64,000 bases of DNA from Mycolicibacterium mengxianglii (GTDB lineage: Bacteria > Actinomycetota > Actinomycetes > Mycobacteriales > Mycobacteriaceae): NCBI RefSeq assembly GCF_015710575.1, contig NZ_CP065373.1:4340001-4404000 (forward strand), read 5' to 3'. The first letter of the stretch is position 1. Each line of letters begins with the position of its first letter. The notes under the pieces are model-generated. The model did no database searches and had not been told where the DNA came from. It was given only the letters and a program-made list of their open reading frames with translations. Below are positions 36,674 through 45,143 of the stretch, piece by piece. The translations under genes and the position numbers were made by a program.

Positions 36674-37372
36674 ATGAGCGGCGCGGTCACCTACCGGCAC
36701 GACGACTCCATCGCAGTCATCACCCTCGACGACGGTAAAGCCAACGTGCTCGGCGTGGCGATGCAGCAAGCCATCAACGACGCATTGGACAACGCCGAAC
36801 GCGACGAGGTGGGCGCGGTGGTGATCGCCGGGAACCAGAAGGTGTTCAGCGGCGGGTTCGACCTCAAGGTGTTTCAATCCGGCGACGTCGAAGCATCAGT
36901 GGCGATGCTGCAGGGCGGATTCGAGTTGTCCCACCGACTGCTGTCCTTCCCCAAGCCCGTGGTGATGGCCTGCACCGGCCACGCGATCGCCATGGGTGCT
37001 TTTCTGCTGTGCAGTGGCGACCACCGCATAGCCGCACCGGGCTGCAATATTCAAGCCAACGAAGTGGCCATCGGCATGGTGCTGCCCTACGCCGCCCTCG
37101 AGGTGATGAAGCTCCGTCTGACCCGGGCCGCCTATCAACAGTCCGTCGGCCTGGCCAAGGTCTACTTCGGCGAATCGGCCATCGCCGCCGGATGGATCGA
37201 CGAAATCGCCCTTCCGGACGCGGTGCTCGAACGGGCCGAGGAGTCCGCCCGCGCATTCGCCAACCTGCACCGGGGCGCACATGCCGCCTCGAAGTTGCGT
37301 GCCCGCGCCGAGGCCCTGGACGGGATCCGGGCCGGCATCACCAACATGAAGGCCGAGTTCGGCATCAAGTAG
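36674..37372 (+). CDS. echA3: Enoyl-CoA hydratase/isomerase family protein, EchA3-like
   Basis: 232 residues from ATG 36674, preceded by AGGAG. Crotonase-fold blocks: VIAGNQKVFSGGFDLKVF (oxyanion loop) and VVMACTGHAIAMGAFLLCSGDHRIAA. The usual GGGCEL segment reads GAFLL, so the first catalytic Glu is replaced by Leu, while the second (ANEVAIG) is kept. A true hydratase activity is therefore doubtful. Neighbourhood (glyoxalase II-like gene, had cluster) matches echA3 of M. tuberculosis. It is probably co-transcribed with the TetR gene 23 bp downstream and controlled by the 36601 palindromes. Confidence 0.87.
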   Translation: MSGAVTYRHDDSIAVITLDDGKANVLGVAMQQAINDALDNAERDEVGAVVIAGNQKVFSGGFDLKVFQSGDVEASVAMLQGGFELSHRLLSFPKPVVMACTGHAIAMGAFLLCSGDHRIAAPGCNIQANEVAIGMVLPYAALEVMKLRLTRAAYQQSVGLAKVYFGESAIAAGWIDEIALPDAVLERAEESARAFANLHRGAHAASKLRARAEALDGIRAGITNMKAEFGIK

Positions 37373-37395
37373 ACCCCCACCGGACCGGGACCGCC

Positions 37396-38010
37396 ATGCC
37401 CAGGGCCAAGCAACGGACCCCCGAACTGCGCGACCGCGTGTTGTCGGTCGCCGTCGATGTGCTGACGGAAGACGGCCTGTCGGGCTTCACGACCCGCCGG
37501 GTCGCCGAGCGCGCCGGAACCTCCCTGCCGGCAATCTATGAGCTGTTCACCGATAAGGCCGGCCTGCTGCGCCAGGTGTACTTCGAGGGATTCCGCAGAC
37601 TCGCGCGGGCTATGGCAGCGGTCTCTGAAACGTCCGACCCCGTCGGCGATCTCGAGCGCCTGATTCCCGTCTTTCGCCGGTTCTGCCTGGACTATGGGGC
37701 TTTGGCACGGGTCATGTTCTCCCGGCCATTTCAGGATCTCTCCCCCGGCCCTGCCGAACTCGCAGCCGCGCCCACCGTTCGCGACCTTCTTGTCAGCAAA
37801 GTCCAGCGGTGTGTCGAGGAAGGACAGCTCAGAGGCGACCCAGTCGATATCGCCCACGTGCTGCTCGCGCTGGCACAGGGGTTGGCCGTCCAGGAAGGTG
37901 GGGGTTGGCTGGGCACATCGAAGGATGCGGTGGACCGCCGGTGGGACCTTGGCGTAGCCAGTCTACTTAGCGGGTTCGCCTCCACCGGGACCTCTTCACA
38001 ACCCGACTGA
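37396..38010 (+). CDS. TetR/AcrR-family transcriptional regulator
   Basis: 204 residues from ATG 37396 (MPRAKQRTPELRDRVL). The HTH reads GLSGFTTRRVAERAGTSLPAIYELFTDKAGLLRQVYFEGF, standard TetR. The C-terminal ligand domain is not specific. A longer frame starts inside the crotonase gene and is a shadow. Located 23 bp after the crotonase, it likely represses that gene and itself through the palindromes at 36601-36646; a CoA-ester or fatty-acid ligand is a reasonable guess. Confidence 0.92.
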   Translation: MPRAKQRTPELRDRVLSVAVDVLTEDGLSGFTTRRVAERAGTSLPAIYELFTDKAGLLRQVYFEGFRRLARAMAAVSETSDPVGDLERLIPVFRRFCLDYGALARVMFSRPFQDLSPGPAELAAAPTVRDLLVSKVQRCVEEGQLRGDPVDIAHVLLALAQGLAVQEGGGWLGTSKDAVDRRWDLGVASLLSGFASTGTSSQPD

Positions 38011-38224
38011 GCCGCGGTGCGGCATCGAGTTCTTGCCGCCGCCAACCCTTTCGGACTACTTGTGATCGAGCCATCCGCATTCGGGGTCGAATCGACCGAG
38101 AATTTAGGAGATTGCCAAGTAAGGCCCGCCGCCCCCGCAGCAGAACTGCGACTGGTAGGGTCCCGTGCATTCGTGGCAGCTACCGAATTGCCAGGAGCCG
38201 ATCCAACGGAGGGGAACTGAATCG

Positions 38225-38596
38225 ATGGGCGATCATGCCGGAGGCCTTGTCCACGCTGCCAAGAAGCTAACCGTCCTGGGAATCGGTACGTTCGCCGCAG
38301 CCACCGCATTTCTGACCGTCAGCAGCGCCACCGCCAGCGCAGACGTCAAGATCATCAAGCCGCGACCCGTCGTGACCAGCCGTCAGGCGCAGATCATCGA
38401 TTCGAATGCGCTGCGGCGCACCGCTGCCGGCCAGGCCCGCGGATGGGACGAGACGCGGTCCGCTGGTGATGGCGTGATCAATGCCCAAGGCGAGGTCCGA
38501 GACGGCGTGATCGCAGTTCCCGGAACCACGTCTTCCCCGTTCAACCTTCGCAGGGACGGATCCTTCCACGTGTCCCCGCCGGTCGGCAGCTGGTAA
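38225..38596 (+). CDS. Small secreted hypothetical protein
   Basis: 123 residues from ATG 38225, with GGAGGGG 7 nt upstream. The N-terminal region HAAKKLTVLGIGTFAAATAFLTVSSATASADV is a signal peptide with an ASA-D cleavage-like end. The mature part is polar with no cysteines and no motif I recognise (GWDETRSAGDGVINAQGEVRDG). Probably monocistronic and exported. Confidence 0.75.
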   Translation: MGDHAGGLVHAAKKLTVLGIGTFAAATAFLTVSSATASADVKIIKPRPVVTSRQAQIIDSNALRRTAAGQARGWDETRSAGDGVINAQGEVRDGVIAVPGTTSSPFNLRRDGSFHVSPPVGSW

Positions 38597-38718
38597 TTCG
38601 TTAGCACCCCGGGGCGTTCACCTTCGAGCGCCTTCACGGTTCCGGCCCTCTCAACAGCGCGCGGGTAGGGTCGAACCGTGGCGTCGATCAGAGGAAGCGC
38701 GCACGAGGTGCACGCCGG

Positions 38719-39702
38719 GTGAGCAACCTTGAAACAACTCCGGCCGAAATCGATTGCGCTGGTTCGCTCAGCGTCGGCATCGAAATTCTGGAACCTCGCG
38801 AGGTTCCACTCGGCGGGCCACGTGCCATGCGGGTACGCCGAACGCTGCCGCAGCGACAACGGTCACTGATTGGTGCGTGGTGCTTCGCCGACCATTACGG
38901 GCCCGAGGATGTTCGCGGTGGCGCCGGCATGAACGTCCCTCCGCACCCGCACACCGGCCTACAGACGGTCAGTTGGCTCTTCGACGGCGAGATCGAGCAT
39001 CGGGACAGCAGCGGTGTGCATGCGATGGTGCGGCCGGGCGAGCTGAACCTGATGACCGCTGGGGCCGGCATCTGTCATTCCGAAGTATCGACCTCGGCCA
39101 CGGCCGTCCTGCACGGCGTTCAGCTGTGGGTCGCACTGCCCGACGGGGCCCGCGATACCGACCGGCGATTTGACCACTATGCGCCGCAACCATTTTCGCT
39201 TGACGGTGCCGCCGTGACGGTCTTCTTGGGCGAGCTGGCCGGGCATCGTTCACCGGTAACGACATTCACTCCGTTACTCGGGGCGCAGGTCGAACTGCCG
39301 ACGGGCTGCTCGGTGGAGACACCGATCGACCCCGGCTTCGAACACGGAGTGCTCGTGGATCGTGGGGCGATGGAGATCGCCGGACGGCCCGTCGCCGTCG
39401 GCGAGATGGCCTACCAGGGCACCGGTCACAGCACTCTGACGCTGACGAACACCGGCGATGAACCGCTGCGCGCGGTACTCCTCGGGGGAGAACCATTCAC
39501 CGAGGAACTGCTGATGTGGTGGAACTTCGTCGGGCGCACCCATGACGAGATCGTCGCCTATCGCGACGAATGGCAGTCCGGGGCAGCCCGTTTCGGCGAG
39601 GTCCTCGGTTACCGCGGCGAGCCGCAGCGGCTGCCTGCTCCCCCGTTGCCGTCCACCCGCCTCAAGCCCCGACAACCACCCCTCCGGAAGGAAAGCCCAT
39701 GA
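38719..39702 (+). CDS. Pirin family protein
   Basis: 327 residues, double cupin. The N-terminal cupin holds the metal ligands PHPHTGLQTVSWLFDGEIEHRDSSG and AGICHSE (three His and one Glu), and the C-terminal pirin domain starts at about 190 (PIDPGFEHGVLVDRGAMEIAG). Bacterial pirins are iron proteins with quercetinase-like or regulatory roles. The gene ends in an ATGA overlap with the next small acetyltransferase-like gene. Confidence 0.93.
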   Translation: MSNLETTPAEIDCAGSLSVGIEILEPREVPLGGPRAMRVRRTLPQRQRSLIGAWCFADHYGPEDVRGGAGMNVPPHPHTGLQTVSWLFDGEIEHRDSSGVHAMVRPGELNLMTAGAGICHSEVSTSATAVLHGVQLWVALPDGARDTDRRFDHYAPQPFSLDGAAVTVFLGELAGHRSPVTTFTPLLGAQVELPTGCSVETPIDPGFEHGVLVDRGAMEIAGRPVAVGEMAYQGTGHSTLTLTNTGDEPLRAVLLGGEPFTEELLMWWNFVGRTHDEIVAYRDEWQSGAARFGEVLGYRGEPQRLPAPPLPSTRLKPRQPPLRKESP

Positions 39703-40031
39703 CCCTCACCGACAAGACCGGGGCGCCGGTGCACGTCGCCCAACAGCCCGGAAAGTTCACCGTCGAGGTCGAGGGAAAGGTAGTCGGGCTCGCCGCGTTC
39801 GAAGATCAGGACGGGCGAAGGATCTTCCACCACACCGAGGTCGACGACGAATACGGTGGCCGCGGCCTGGCAACAATTCTTGTGGGTCAGGCATTGGAGG
39901 CCACGCGCGCCGACGGGCTACGCATCGTCCCGGTTTGCAGCATGGTCGCCGGCTACGTCGAGAAGCACCAGGAGTTCGACGACATCGTGGACGCTCCGAC
40001 GCAGGAGATACTCGACCAGCTCCGCGGCTAG
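39699..40031 (+). CDS. Small GNAT-like N-acetyltransferase (NATD1/YjdJ type)
   Basis: 110 residues starting in an ATGA overlap with the pirin stop. It shows the compact GNAT layout: GKVVGLAAFEDQDGRRIFHHTEVDDEYGGRGLATILVGQAL (acetyl-CoA site R/QxxGxG/A as YGGRGLA) and IVPVCSMVAGYVEKHQEFDDIVD. This is the single-domain group whose acceptor is unknown. It is translationally coupled to pirin. Confidence 0.9.
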   Translation: MTLTDKTGAPVHVAQQPGKFTVEVEGKVVGLAAFEDQDGRRIFHHTEVDDEYGGRGLATILVGQALEATRADGLRIVPVCSMVAGYVEKHQEFDDIVDAPTQEILDQLRG

Positions 40032-40056
40032 CAACAACCCCGGCGGCGGCGGGATC

Positions 40057-40278
40057 TCAGACGATCAGAGCGGCGAACACTGCCCCGGTGATGATGGCGA
40101 CGACCAATGCCACCGTGGACTCACCGAGCAGGATTGCGACCACCACTGCGGTGATCGCTGCCATGGCCATGACGAACAGCAACGCGCTCATCACGCCCTT
40201 GGCGGAGACGTGGCCGGCACCGGCGGGCCGCAGTGCGGCGTGGGGTTGTACCAACGGTCCGTTTGGCACAGCAACCAT
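40057..40278 (-). CDS. Small hypothetical membrane protein
   Basis: 73 residues from ATG 40278, with AGAGG 6 nt upstream. After a short polar start (VAVPNGPLVQPHAALRPAG) two closely spaced hydrophobic helices fill residues 30-73 (VMSALLFVMAMAAITAVVVAI and TVALVVAIITGAVFAALIV). No family recognised. Convergent with the GNAT-like gene. Confidence 0.6.
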   Translation of the reverse strand: MVAVPNGPLVQPHAALRPAGAGHVSAKGVMSALLFVMAMAAITAVVVAILLGESTVALVVAIITGAVFAALIV

Positions 40279-40391
40279 GTCTGCCTCTTTCGTTGTGGCG
40301 AGAAACACAGTTTAAACACTTTTGTGATAAACGCCACTATACGAAGGCGCACTAAATGAATTCGTGTTGCCCTCGGGCGGAAAGTATGTGG

Positions 40392-40700
40392 TCAGCGCGG
40401 CAGGGGCGGCCCCGCCGCCGGATGCTCACCCACCCAGCGTCGCTCCACTTTCTTGACGCGTTGATGCTCGACGGTGATCAGTAGCGCGCCCGCCGTCACC
40501 AGCGCTCCAGCGATCAACCCGAGGACCAGCGACCAGCCGTCGCGGCTGTAGGCGGTGGCGGCGACAAAGCCCGCAATGGCCATGACGCCGAGGGCCAACA
40601 GAAACAAACCCGGCCACCACAGGTTGTCGATGAACGATTCGCCGGCATGCGGCTGAGTGGTTCGGACGTGATCCACCGGATCCCGATATGCGCCTTTCAT
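40392..40700 (-). CDS. usfY: UsfY-like small membrane protein
   Basis: 102 residues from ATG 40700, which has GGAGA 6 nt upstream. The N-terminal DPVDHVRTTQPHAGESF and the following two helices (LWWPGLFLLALGVMAIAGFVAA, WSLVLGLIAGALVTAGALLI), then EHQRVKKVERRW, resemble the mycobacterial UsfY family found next to sigF operons. Function unknown; SigF-linked stress expression is known for relatives, but I see no clear SigF promoter here. Confidence 0.62.
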   Translation of the reverse strand: MKGAYRDPVDHVRTTQPHAGESFIDNLWWPGLFLLALGVMAIAGFVAATAYSRDGWSLVLGLIAGALVTAGALLITVEHQRVKKVERRWVGEHPAAGPPLPR

Positions 40701-41221
40701 GGCATCTCCTTCGAGGCGAGACAACCAATTCTACGCTCGGTGTGGCGTAGCTCACATGCCGGAGACGTCGACGGCCAGAACTAGCCGCCTGCGATGCGGT
40801 CACCAGCCTGCGCCCCGGCGCGGCCCGAGTAACCACTCGTTGCTGATGACACTGCGGGCGTCGCAGCGTTGCCGTCGCCGCAAACATGCGGGCCAGTAGT
40901 GGCGTTGTCGAATTTTTGAGGCGACCCTTGAGGCCCTGAGCGTCGCAATTAGCGTGTGACTGCTCTCACAGCAAAAGCTCTTCGCAAACGTAAATATTTA
41001 ACTATGCAAAGAATTTAAACGTTTTTCCGCTGATAAATCCCTTGCTAGCTCCAAATCCAGCTAGTTGTTCCGCACTCCTCGCCGAGTTAAGCAACGCTTG
41101 ACAGAAGTCGAGAGGCGAGGGAACTTGTCATGGAGACATCGGCTCAGCGCGGGAATATCGCCAATTCGTACATGGCACAGCGCCCGCGCCGCGCAACGGG
41201 GCTGCACTCGGGGGGATCACC
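40701..41221. other. Gene-free stretch with an AT-rich core
   Basis: No supported gene. From about 40975 to 41035 the DNA is strikingly AT-rich for this genome (AAACGTAAATATTTAACT and AATTTAAACGTTTTT), with AAACGT/ACGTTT arms forming an imperfect inverted repeat. It lies 185 bp before the second acyltransferase gene and may be a regulatory or silenced region. Confidence 0.5.
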
Positions 41222-42514
41222 ATGACAACGGCGCTGGAGCGGTACCAGGAATCGTCGTGGCGGCGGCGAAAGCGAGCTCAACGGCAAAACCATCGTCTCG
41301 ATCTTCAGGGGCTGCGGATGGTCGCCGTCCTAGCCGTGTTCGCCAATCATCTGTGGGGCTGGCCGCAAGGTGGGGTTGTCGGCGTTGATCTCTTCTTCGT
41401 GATTACCGGCTTCCTGATCACCGCCAGCCTCCTGCGGGACGGAGAACAACCCGGAGTTGTATCTCTCAAGCGGTTCTACTGGACCCGACTGCGCCGCGTG
41501 CTTCCTGCCGCCAGTCTGGTCCTGATCCTCACTTATGCCGCGTCGACACTTGTGCTGACCTCAGCTCAGGTACACGAGGTGGGCCAAGACGCCGCTCTTG
41601 CGGCGGTCTTCGTGGCGAATTGGCAGTTCGCCTCTGACTCCGCAGCGGGTGAGTCGATGTCACCACTAGCGCACTACTGGGCCGTGTCGATCGAGCAGCA
41701 GTTCTACCTCGTCTGGCCACTGCTGATCCTCGGGGCCAGTCTGATGGCCATCCGCAAGGCTGCCCCCGCTCGCCGGAAGCAGGCGGTCGGCGCCGTCATT
41801 GGGGTAACCGTCGCCGCTTCACTGACGTGGGCTCTCTACGAAACCGCAACCGCCCACGACTCGGCCTACTTCAACACATTCGCCCGTCTCTGGGAGTTCG
41901 GAATCGGCGCCCTCCTGGCAACTGCGGCCGGCGCACTAGCCCGCATCCCCGACCTTTTCAAGCCTCTGATGTCGTGGTCCGGCCTGCTCCTCATCGGCGT
42001 AAGCCTCTTCTATCTGGACATAGAAAGTCCGGGCTTTCCGGCTCCGTGGGCAATACTCCCGGTGTGCGGGGCCGGTTTGGTTATCGCGGCAGGGGTGGGC
42101 TTCGAGCCGCGCTACCAGTGGTTTCTGACCAACCGCGTGAGCACGTACATCGGGAACCTCTCCTACTCGCTGTACCTGGTCCACTGGCCCGTCATCATCC
42201 TCATCGGGGCAATCATGGCCAGCAGCAACTACTTCTACGTGACCGTGCTGACGGTCTCATGTGCACTGGCGGTCGCGTGCTACCACTTTGTTGAAACCCC
42301 TTTGCGGAACGCCACGTTCGAGAAGATTCGCGACACTAGACGGGCAATCGACGAGGGTGTCTATCACGTTGAACGATCCAGCAAGGCTGCGGCTGTGGCC
42401 GCACTCGTCCTGCTGACCGTCGGCTTGATTTCCTACGCAATGCGACCGGAGGCGTACGACCAATCCGCAGCGCCCGCCGAGCTGATCTCCCTCCATTCCA
42501 GCTCGTCGAATTAG
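41222..42514 (+). CDS. Acyltransferase 3 family membrane protein
   Basis: 430 residues. The family motif LDLQGLRMVAVLAVFANHLWGW is at about 26-47, then VDLFFVITGFLITASLL, FYWTRLRRVLPAASLVL and HYWAVSIEQQFYLVWPLL. About ten membrane helices follow. It has no SGNH hydrolase tail, although the layout up to residue 380 is that of OafA-like proteins, and the last 50 residues contain one more helix and a short tail, suggesting a form that lost or never had the SGNH domain. ATG 41222 lies in the correct place before the basic N-terminus. The acylated target (cell-wall glycan or glycolipid) is unknown. Confidence 0.87.
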   Translation: MTTALERYQESSWRRRKRAQRQNHRLDLQGLRMVAVLAVFANHLWGWPQGGVVGVDLFFVITGFLITASLLRDGEQPGVVSLKRFYWTRLRRVLPAASLVLILTYAASTLVLTSAQVHEVGQDAALAAVFVANWQFASDSAAGESMSPLAHYWAVSIEQQFYLVWPLLILGASLMAIRKAAPARRKQAVGAVIGVTVAASLTWALYETATAHDSAYFNTFARLWEFGIGALLATAAGALARIPDLFKPLMSWSGLLLIGVSLFYLDIESPGFPAPWAILPVCGAGLVIAAGVGFEPRYQWFLTNRVSTYIGNLSYSLYLVHWPVIILIGAIMASSNYFYVTVLTVSCALAVACYHFVETPLRNATFEKIRDTRRAIDEGVYHVERSSKAAAVAALVLLTVGLISYAMRPEAYDQSAAPAELISLHSSSSN

Positions 42515-42803
42515 ATTCAACCGATACCGTTTCTGGCACTTCCCCGTGTAAAAGCTGCCAGTCACGGGGCTGGTCGCACAGCCTGTGACCAGTGAGTTCC
42601 CAGCCAATGCCTCTGGCGTTCACAGCTGTGCGAGTGGGATCCTGTGGGGGTCAGAGCAGCTACGGTGCGGTAGCCGCCACCGCCTCCCAGAGACGAAAGT
42701 GTTCAGCAGCAACGTTTTTGACGTGCGCTGTACACACCGGCAACTACTGCGCAGATGCGTGCGCAGCCTCAGCGAGCCCAACCGACCCATTTCGAGGGAC
42801 ACC

Positions 42804-43169
42804 ATGAAGAAACACCTCACCGTCGCCTCCTGCGTCATCGCGTTGCTCCTCCCGGCGGGCGTCGCGCTCGCAGGCCCGGCTGACGCTGCAACTGCGTTTG
42901 CGATGCCGTCCACCAAAGGCATGAACCTGCAGGAGGCTGAAGACGCCGTCGCAGCAGCCGCCAGCGGAACGCCCATGGACATGCACTCGCACAACATCAC
43001 CGGCATGGCGCAGAAGCAGCTCAGCCTCACCGACTGGCTCGTTTGCCAACAAACGCCCAAGGCTGGCACAAAGATCAACAGCGCGACCGACATCGACTTC
43101 GGCGTCGTCAGAGAGTTCGATGCAGCCCGAAACATCTACGACGACGAAGTCAGTAAGGCCTGCAAGTGA
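42804..43169 (+). CDS. Small secreted protein with PASTA-like domain, paralogue 1
   Basis: 121 residues from ATG 42804 (GAGGGA upstream). Signal peptide MKKHLTVASCVIALLLPAGVALAGPADA. The mature part reads AFAMPSTKGMNLQEAEDAV, then WLVCQQTPKAGTKINSATDIDFGVV, the helix-plus-strand order of a PASTA domain, with cysteines positioned to form one disulfide (WLVC and KACK). It is a paralogue of the next gene. Extracellular; a cell-wall binding role is only inferred from the PASTA fold. Confidence 0.8.
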   Translation: MKKHLTVASCVIALLLPAGVALAGPADAATAFAMPSTKGMNLQEAEDAVAAAASGTPMDMHSHNITGMAQKQLSLTDWLVCQQTPKAGTKINSATDIDFGVVREFDAARNIYDDEVSKACK

Positions 43170-43393
43170 TTCAAGGCCCTGGCGGCGGACTCTAGGCAAC
43201 GTGCCCCCGCGACGACCGCTGAGACCTATATAAGGCAAGCTCCAAACTGATTCGCCACGAGCAACCGTTCCGCGCCATTTGCCTAGCGGCAGCGCACACA
43301 CGAAGGTAACGCTTCGATCTCGGTGGGCCCCGCCATGCGGTGCGTGTGTGGCGACCACCTAGATTGGTTTTCTTCACTGGGGAGAGGAAACCA

Positions 43394-43750
43394 ATGCAGA
43401 AACCCGCCGTTGTTGTCGTCAGCGCCGCCTCCTTGCTACTTCCGTTAGGGATCGCACTGGCCGGTCCTGCGGTCGCCGAGCCGGCACCAACAACGACCAC
43501 CAAACCCGCACCGACCTACGTGATGCCTTCGGTCACCGGCGGAACCTTGGCGAACGCCAACGATGCCGTGACGGCGCTCTCGCCGACCACCGCCTTCCAG
43601 GTGACCCCTTCCGTGAAGGGCGGGGAGCCAGTACAGGTCCTCAGCCCGGGCAGCTGGGAGGTATGCCGGCAATCGCCGGCAGCGGGTCGCAAGATCAACG
43701 CGAAGACCAAGATCACGCTCACCGTGGAGCGGCCCTGGTACGGCTGCTGA
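43394..43750 (+). CDS. Small secreted protein with PASTA-like domain, paralogue 2
   Basis: 118 residues from ATG 43394 (GGAGAGG upstream). The signal peptide SAASLLLPLGIALAGPAVAEP is followed by a threonine/proline linker (APTTTTKPAPT) and a PASTA-like domain: YVMPSVTGGTLANANDAVTAL, then WEVCRQSPAAGRKINAKTKITLTVE and a terminal Cys. The QSPAAG.K....TKITLTV tail is close to the PASTA consensus. It shares the Cys pattern with paralogue 1, 224 bp upstream. Confidence 0.82.
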   Translation: MQKPAVVVVSAASLLLPLGIALAGPAVAEPAPTTTTKPAPTYVMPSVTGGTLANANDAVTALSPTTAFQVTPSVKGGEPVQVLSPGSWEVCRQSPAAGRKINAKTKITLTVERPWYGC

Positions 43751-43758
43751 CGAGTTAC

Positions 43759-43793
43759 TCCGCCGCTTGCGTCGCCCTGACGTGAGCGGCGGA
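43759..43793 (+). terminator. Hairpin after the second PASTA-like gene
   Basis: TCCGCCGCT (43759-43767) pairs with AGCGGCGGA (43785-43793) around a 17-nt loop, starting 9 nt after the stop. A second hairpin, GGGGTCACCT/AGGTGACCCC (43818-43849), follows at once and may strengthen termination or serve the minus strand. Confidence 0.6.
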
Positions 43794-44008
43794 ACCAACT
43801 AGAGGCGCAGGACGGCCGGGGTCACCTGCTCACTGACCGAGGTGACCCCCAAGCGCGAACCGATTGATCGGGGCACTCCTCCGCTGCAGGACACACAGGT
43901 CTGCCAAGTGGCCTCTACGGGCATTCGGTCCGGCCCTGTAGGGCGGCCGGCCACCCAGAAAACGGTCGCTCTAGCCAGTCTTTGACCGCGCTGTTCCATA
44001 CCGAAGCG

Positions 44009-44458
44009 TCAGTTCAGGATTCCCGCCAGGGCCAACAACACCCAGAAACCGAGCCAGGCTCCGAACGAACAAATCGCCACCGCCGTCAGGACCCGATCCA
44101 GCGCGCGCCGTCGTCGTCGTCTGTGCTTAATGACATCTGGCGTTATCGCAACGGGCGTTAGACGGGGTTGCGGAACAGTGGGAGGTTCGGGCTCAGGGCC
44201 ACTATTCGGAGCAAACCGCGGCGGCAACGTTTGAACGTTCGTCGCCGCACGACGGTGCACCGTCCATCCCGCGCCGTTGTGATACCGCTGGGCCGCCATA
44301 CCGCTCGGATCGGCATACCAACCGGGTTGGCGCGGCCCACCCCGAGACTCCCCCATCCGGGCGAGCGTAGCCGCCGGAGCGGCAGCCGACGAACCAGCCG
44401 CAACCGGTCGTGCCCAACAAACACACGGTGTCTGTCGGGGGAACAGATCGTCAGTCAT
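44009..44458 (-). CDS. DUF2510 domain membrane protein
   Basis: 149 residues from ATG 44458. The DUF2510 motif PGWYADPSGMAAQRYHNGAGWTVHR is at about 65-90, followed by a proline-rich linker, a run of arginines (HRRRRRRALDR) and one C-terminal membrane helix (VLTAVAICSFGAWLGFWVLLALAGIL). Such proteins are common in actinobacteria; function unknown. A shorter start at MGESRGGPRQ, just before the motif, is possible. The frame also continues upstream of 44458 into the broken gene at 44585-45139. Confidence 0.75.
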   Translation of the reverse strand: MTDDLFPRQTPCVCWARPVAAGSSAAAPAATLARMGESRGGPRQPGWYADPSGMAAQRYHNGAGWTVHRRAATNVQTLPPRFAPNSGPEPEPPTVPQPRLTPVAITPDVIKHRRRRRRALDRVLTAVAICSFGAWLGFWVLLALAGILN

Positions 44459-44584
44459 GGCAGTCGCTCGATCAGGGGGTGTCCATGCCGGGCCTGATGC
44501 TGATGGTCGCTGCGCCCACCTGGATGGCCGCGACTGCGGTGCGCGTGGCGGGGCGGCGGGCGATCGCCCACAACCCAAGGAATT

Positions 44585-45139
44585 CGTCATGTACCCCAAG
44601 CCTGCCCGCTCAGCGCGGATCGCCTCCTCGTTCGGCCAGTACGGGTCGCCGTCGTAGGCGACGAAGACGTCCACGTGGACCACTCGTCCTCTGGCCGGGT
44701 ATCGGCAAAAGCCCTCTCATCGTCGCCTTGGCCTTCGGCCAGTCGGAACCGCCCGCTGGCGGCGCTCCCGCCACGAAGGCGTCATGCCCTCCGCTGAAAC
44801 GCACGATGTGGTCGACGTCGTCGGCCAACCGACGACCGGTGAAAAGGTGTGGCAAATCGCCGGTGTCGGTGAGCCAGCGGCCACCAGCACGGCTCGCCCT
44901 CTGAGCGCGGTCCTGATTGGTCCTGTCCAGGTCGAAGCAAGTGCTCTCGACCTGGGTGCCGGGCGTCTGGACCGTGGATGGCCGACCTTGGCACCTTTGA
45001 TGGCGGGGTTCATCGACTTGATGTAGAACGACGTCGTCGTCCACTCGATCAACCGGTGCCAGCCGTTGGCGGCGCCGTCGTTGGTCGCCGTCAGGAAGTC
45101 GATGGCGCGCAGGCATGCACGTGGGTGGTCACGCGCCAA
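44585..45139 (-). pseudogene. Frame-broken gene of unknown function
   Basis: Coding character passes through three segments on the minus strand. The first is ACLRAIDFLTATNDGAANGWHRLI, then TTTSFYIKSMNPAIKGAKVG (from 45139). After a shift at about 44985 it reads TPGTQVESTCFDLDRTNQDRA, then WLTDTGDLPHLFTGRRLADDVD and HIVRFSGGHDAFVAGAPPAGGSDWPKAKATMRG. After a second shift at about 44700 it reads RVVHVDVFVAYDGDPYWPNEEAIRAERAGLGYM. Each piece has balanced amino-acid use, unlike the alternative frames. I do not recognise the family. Either a decayed gene or two sequencing indels. Confidence 0.5.
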
Positions 45140-45143
45140 CTGG

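Noticed and set aside
43799..43999. Minus-strand frame of 66 codons
   Set aside because: It overlaps a hairpin, has no ribosome site and no recognisable feature.
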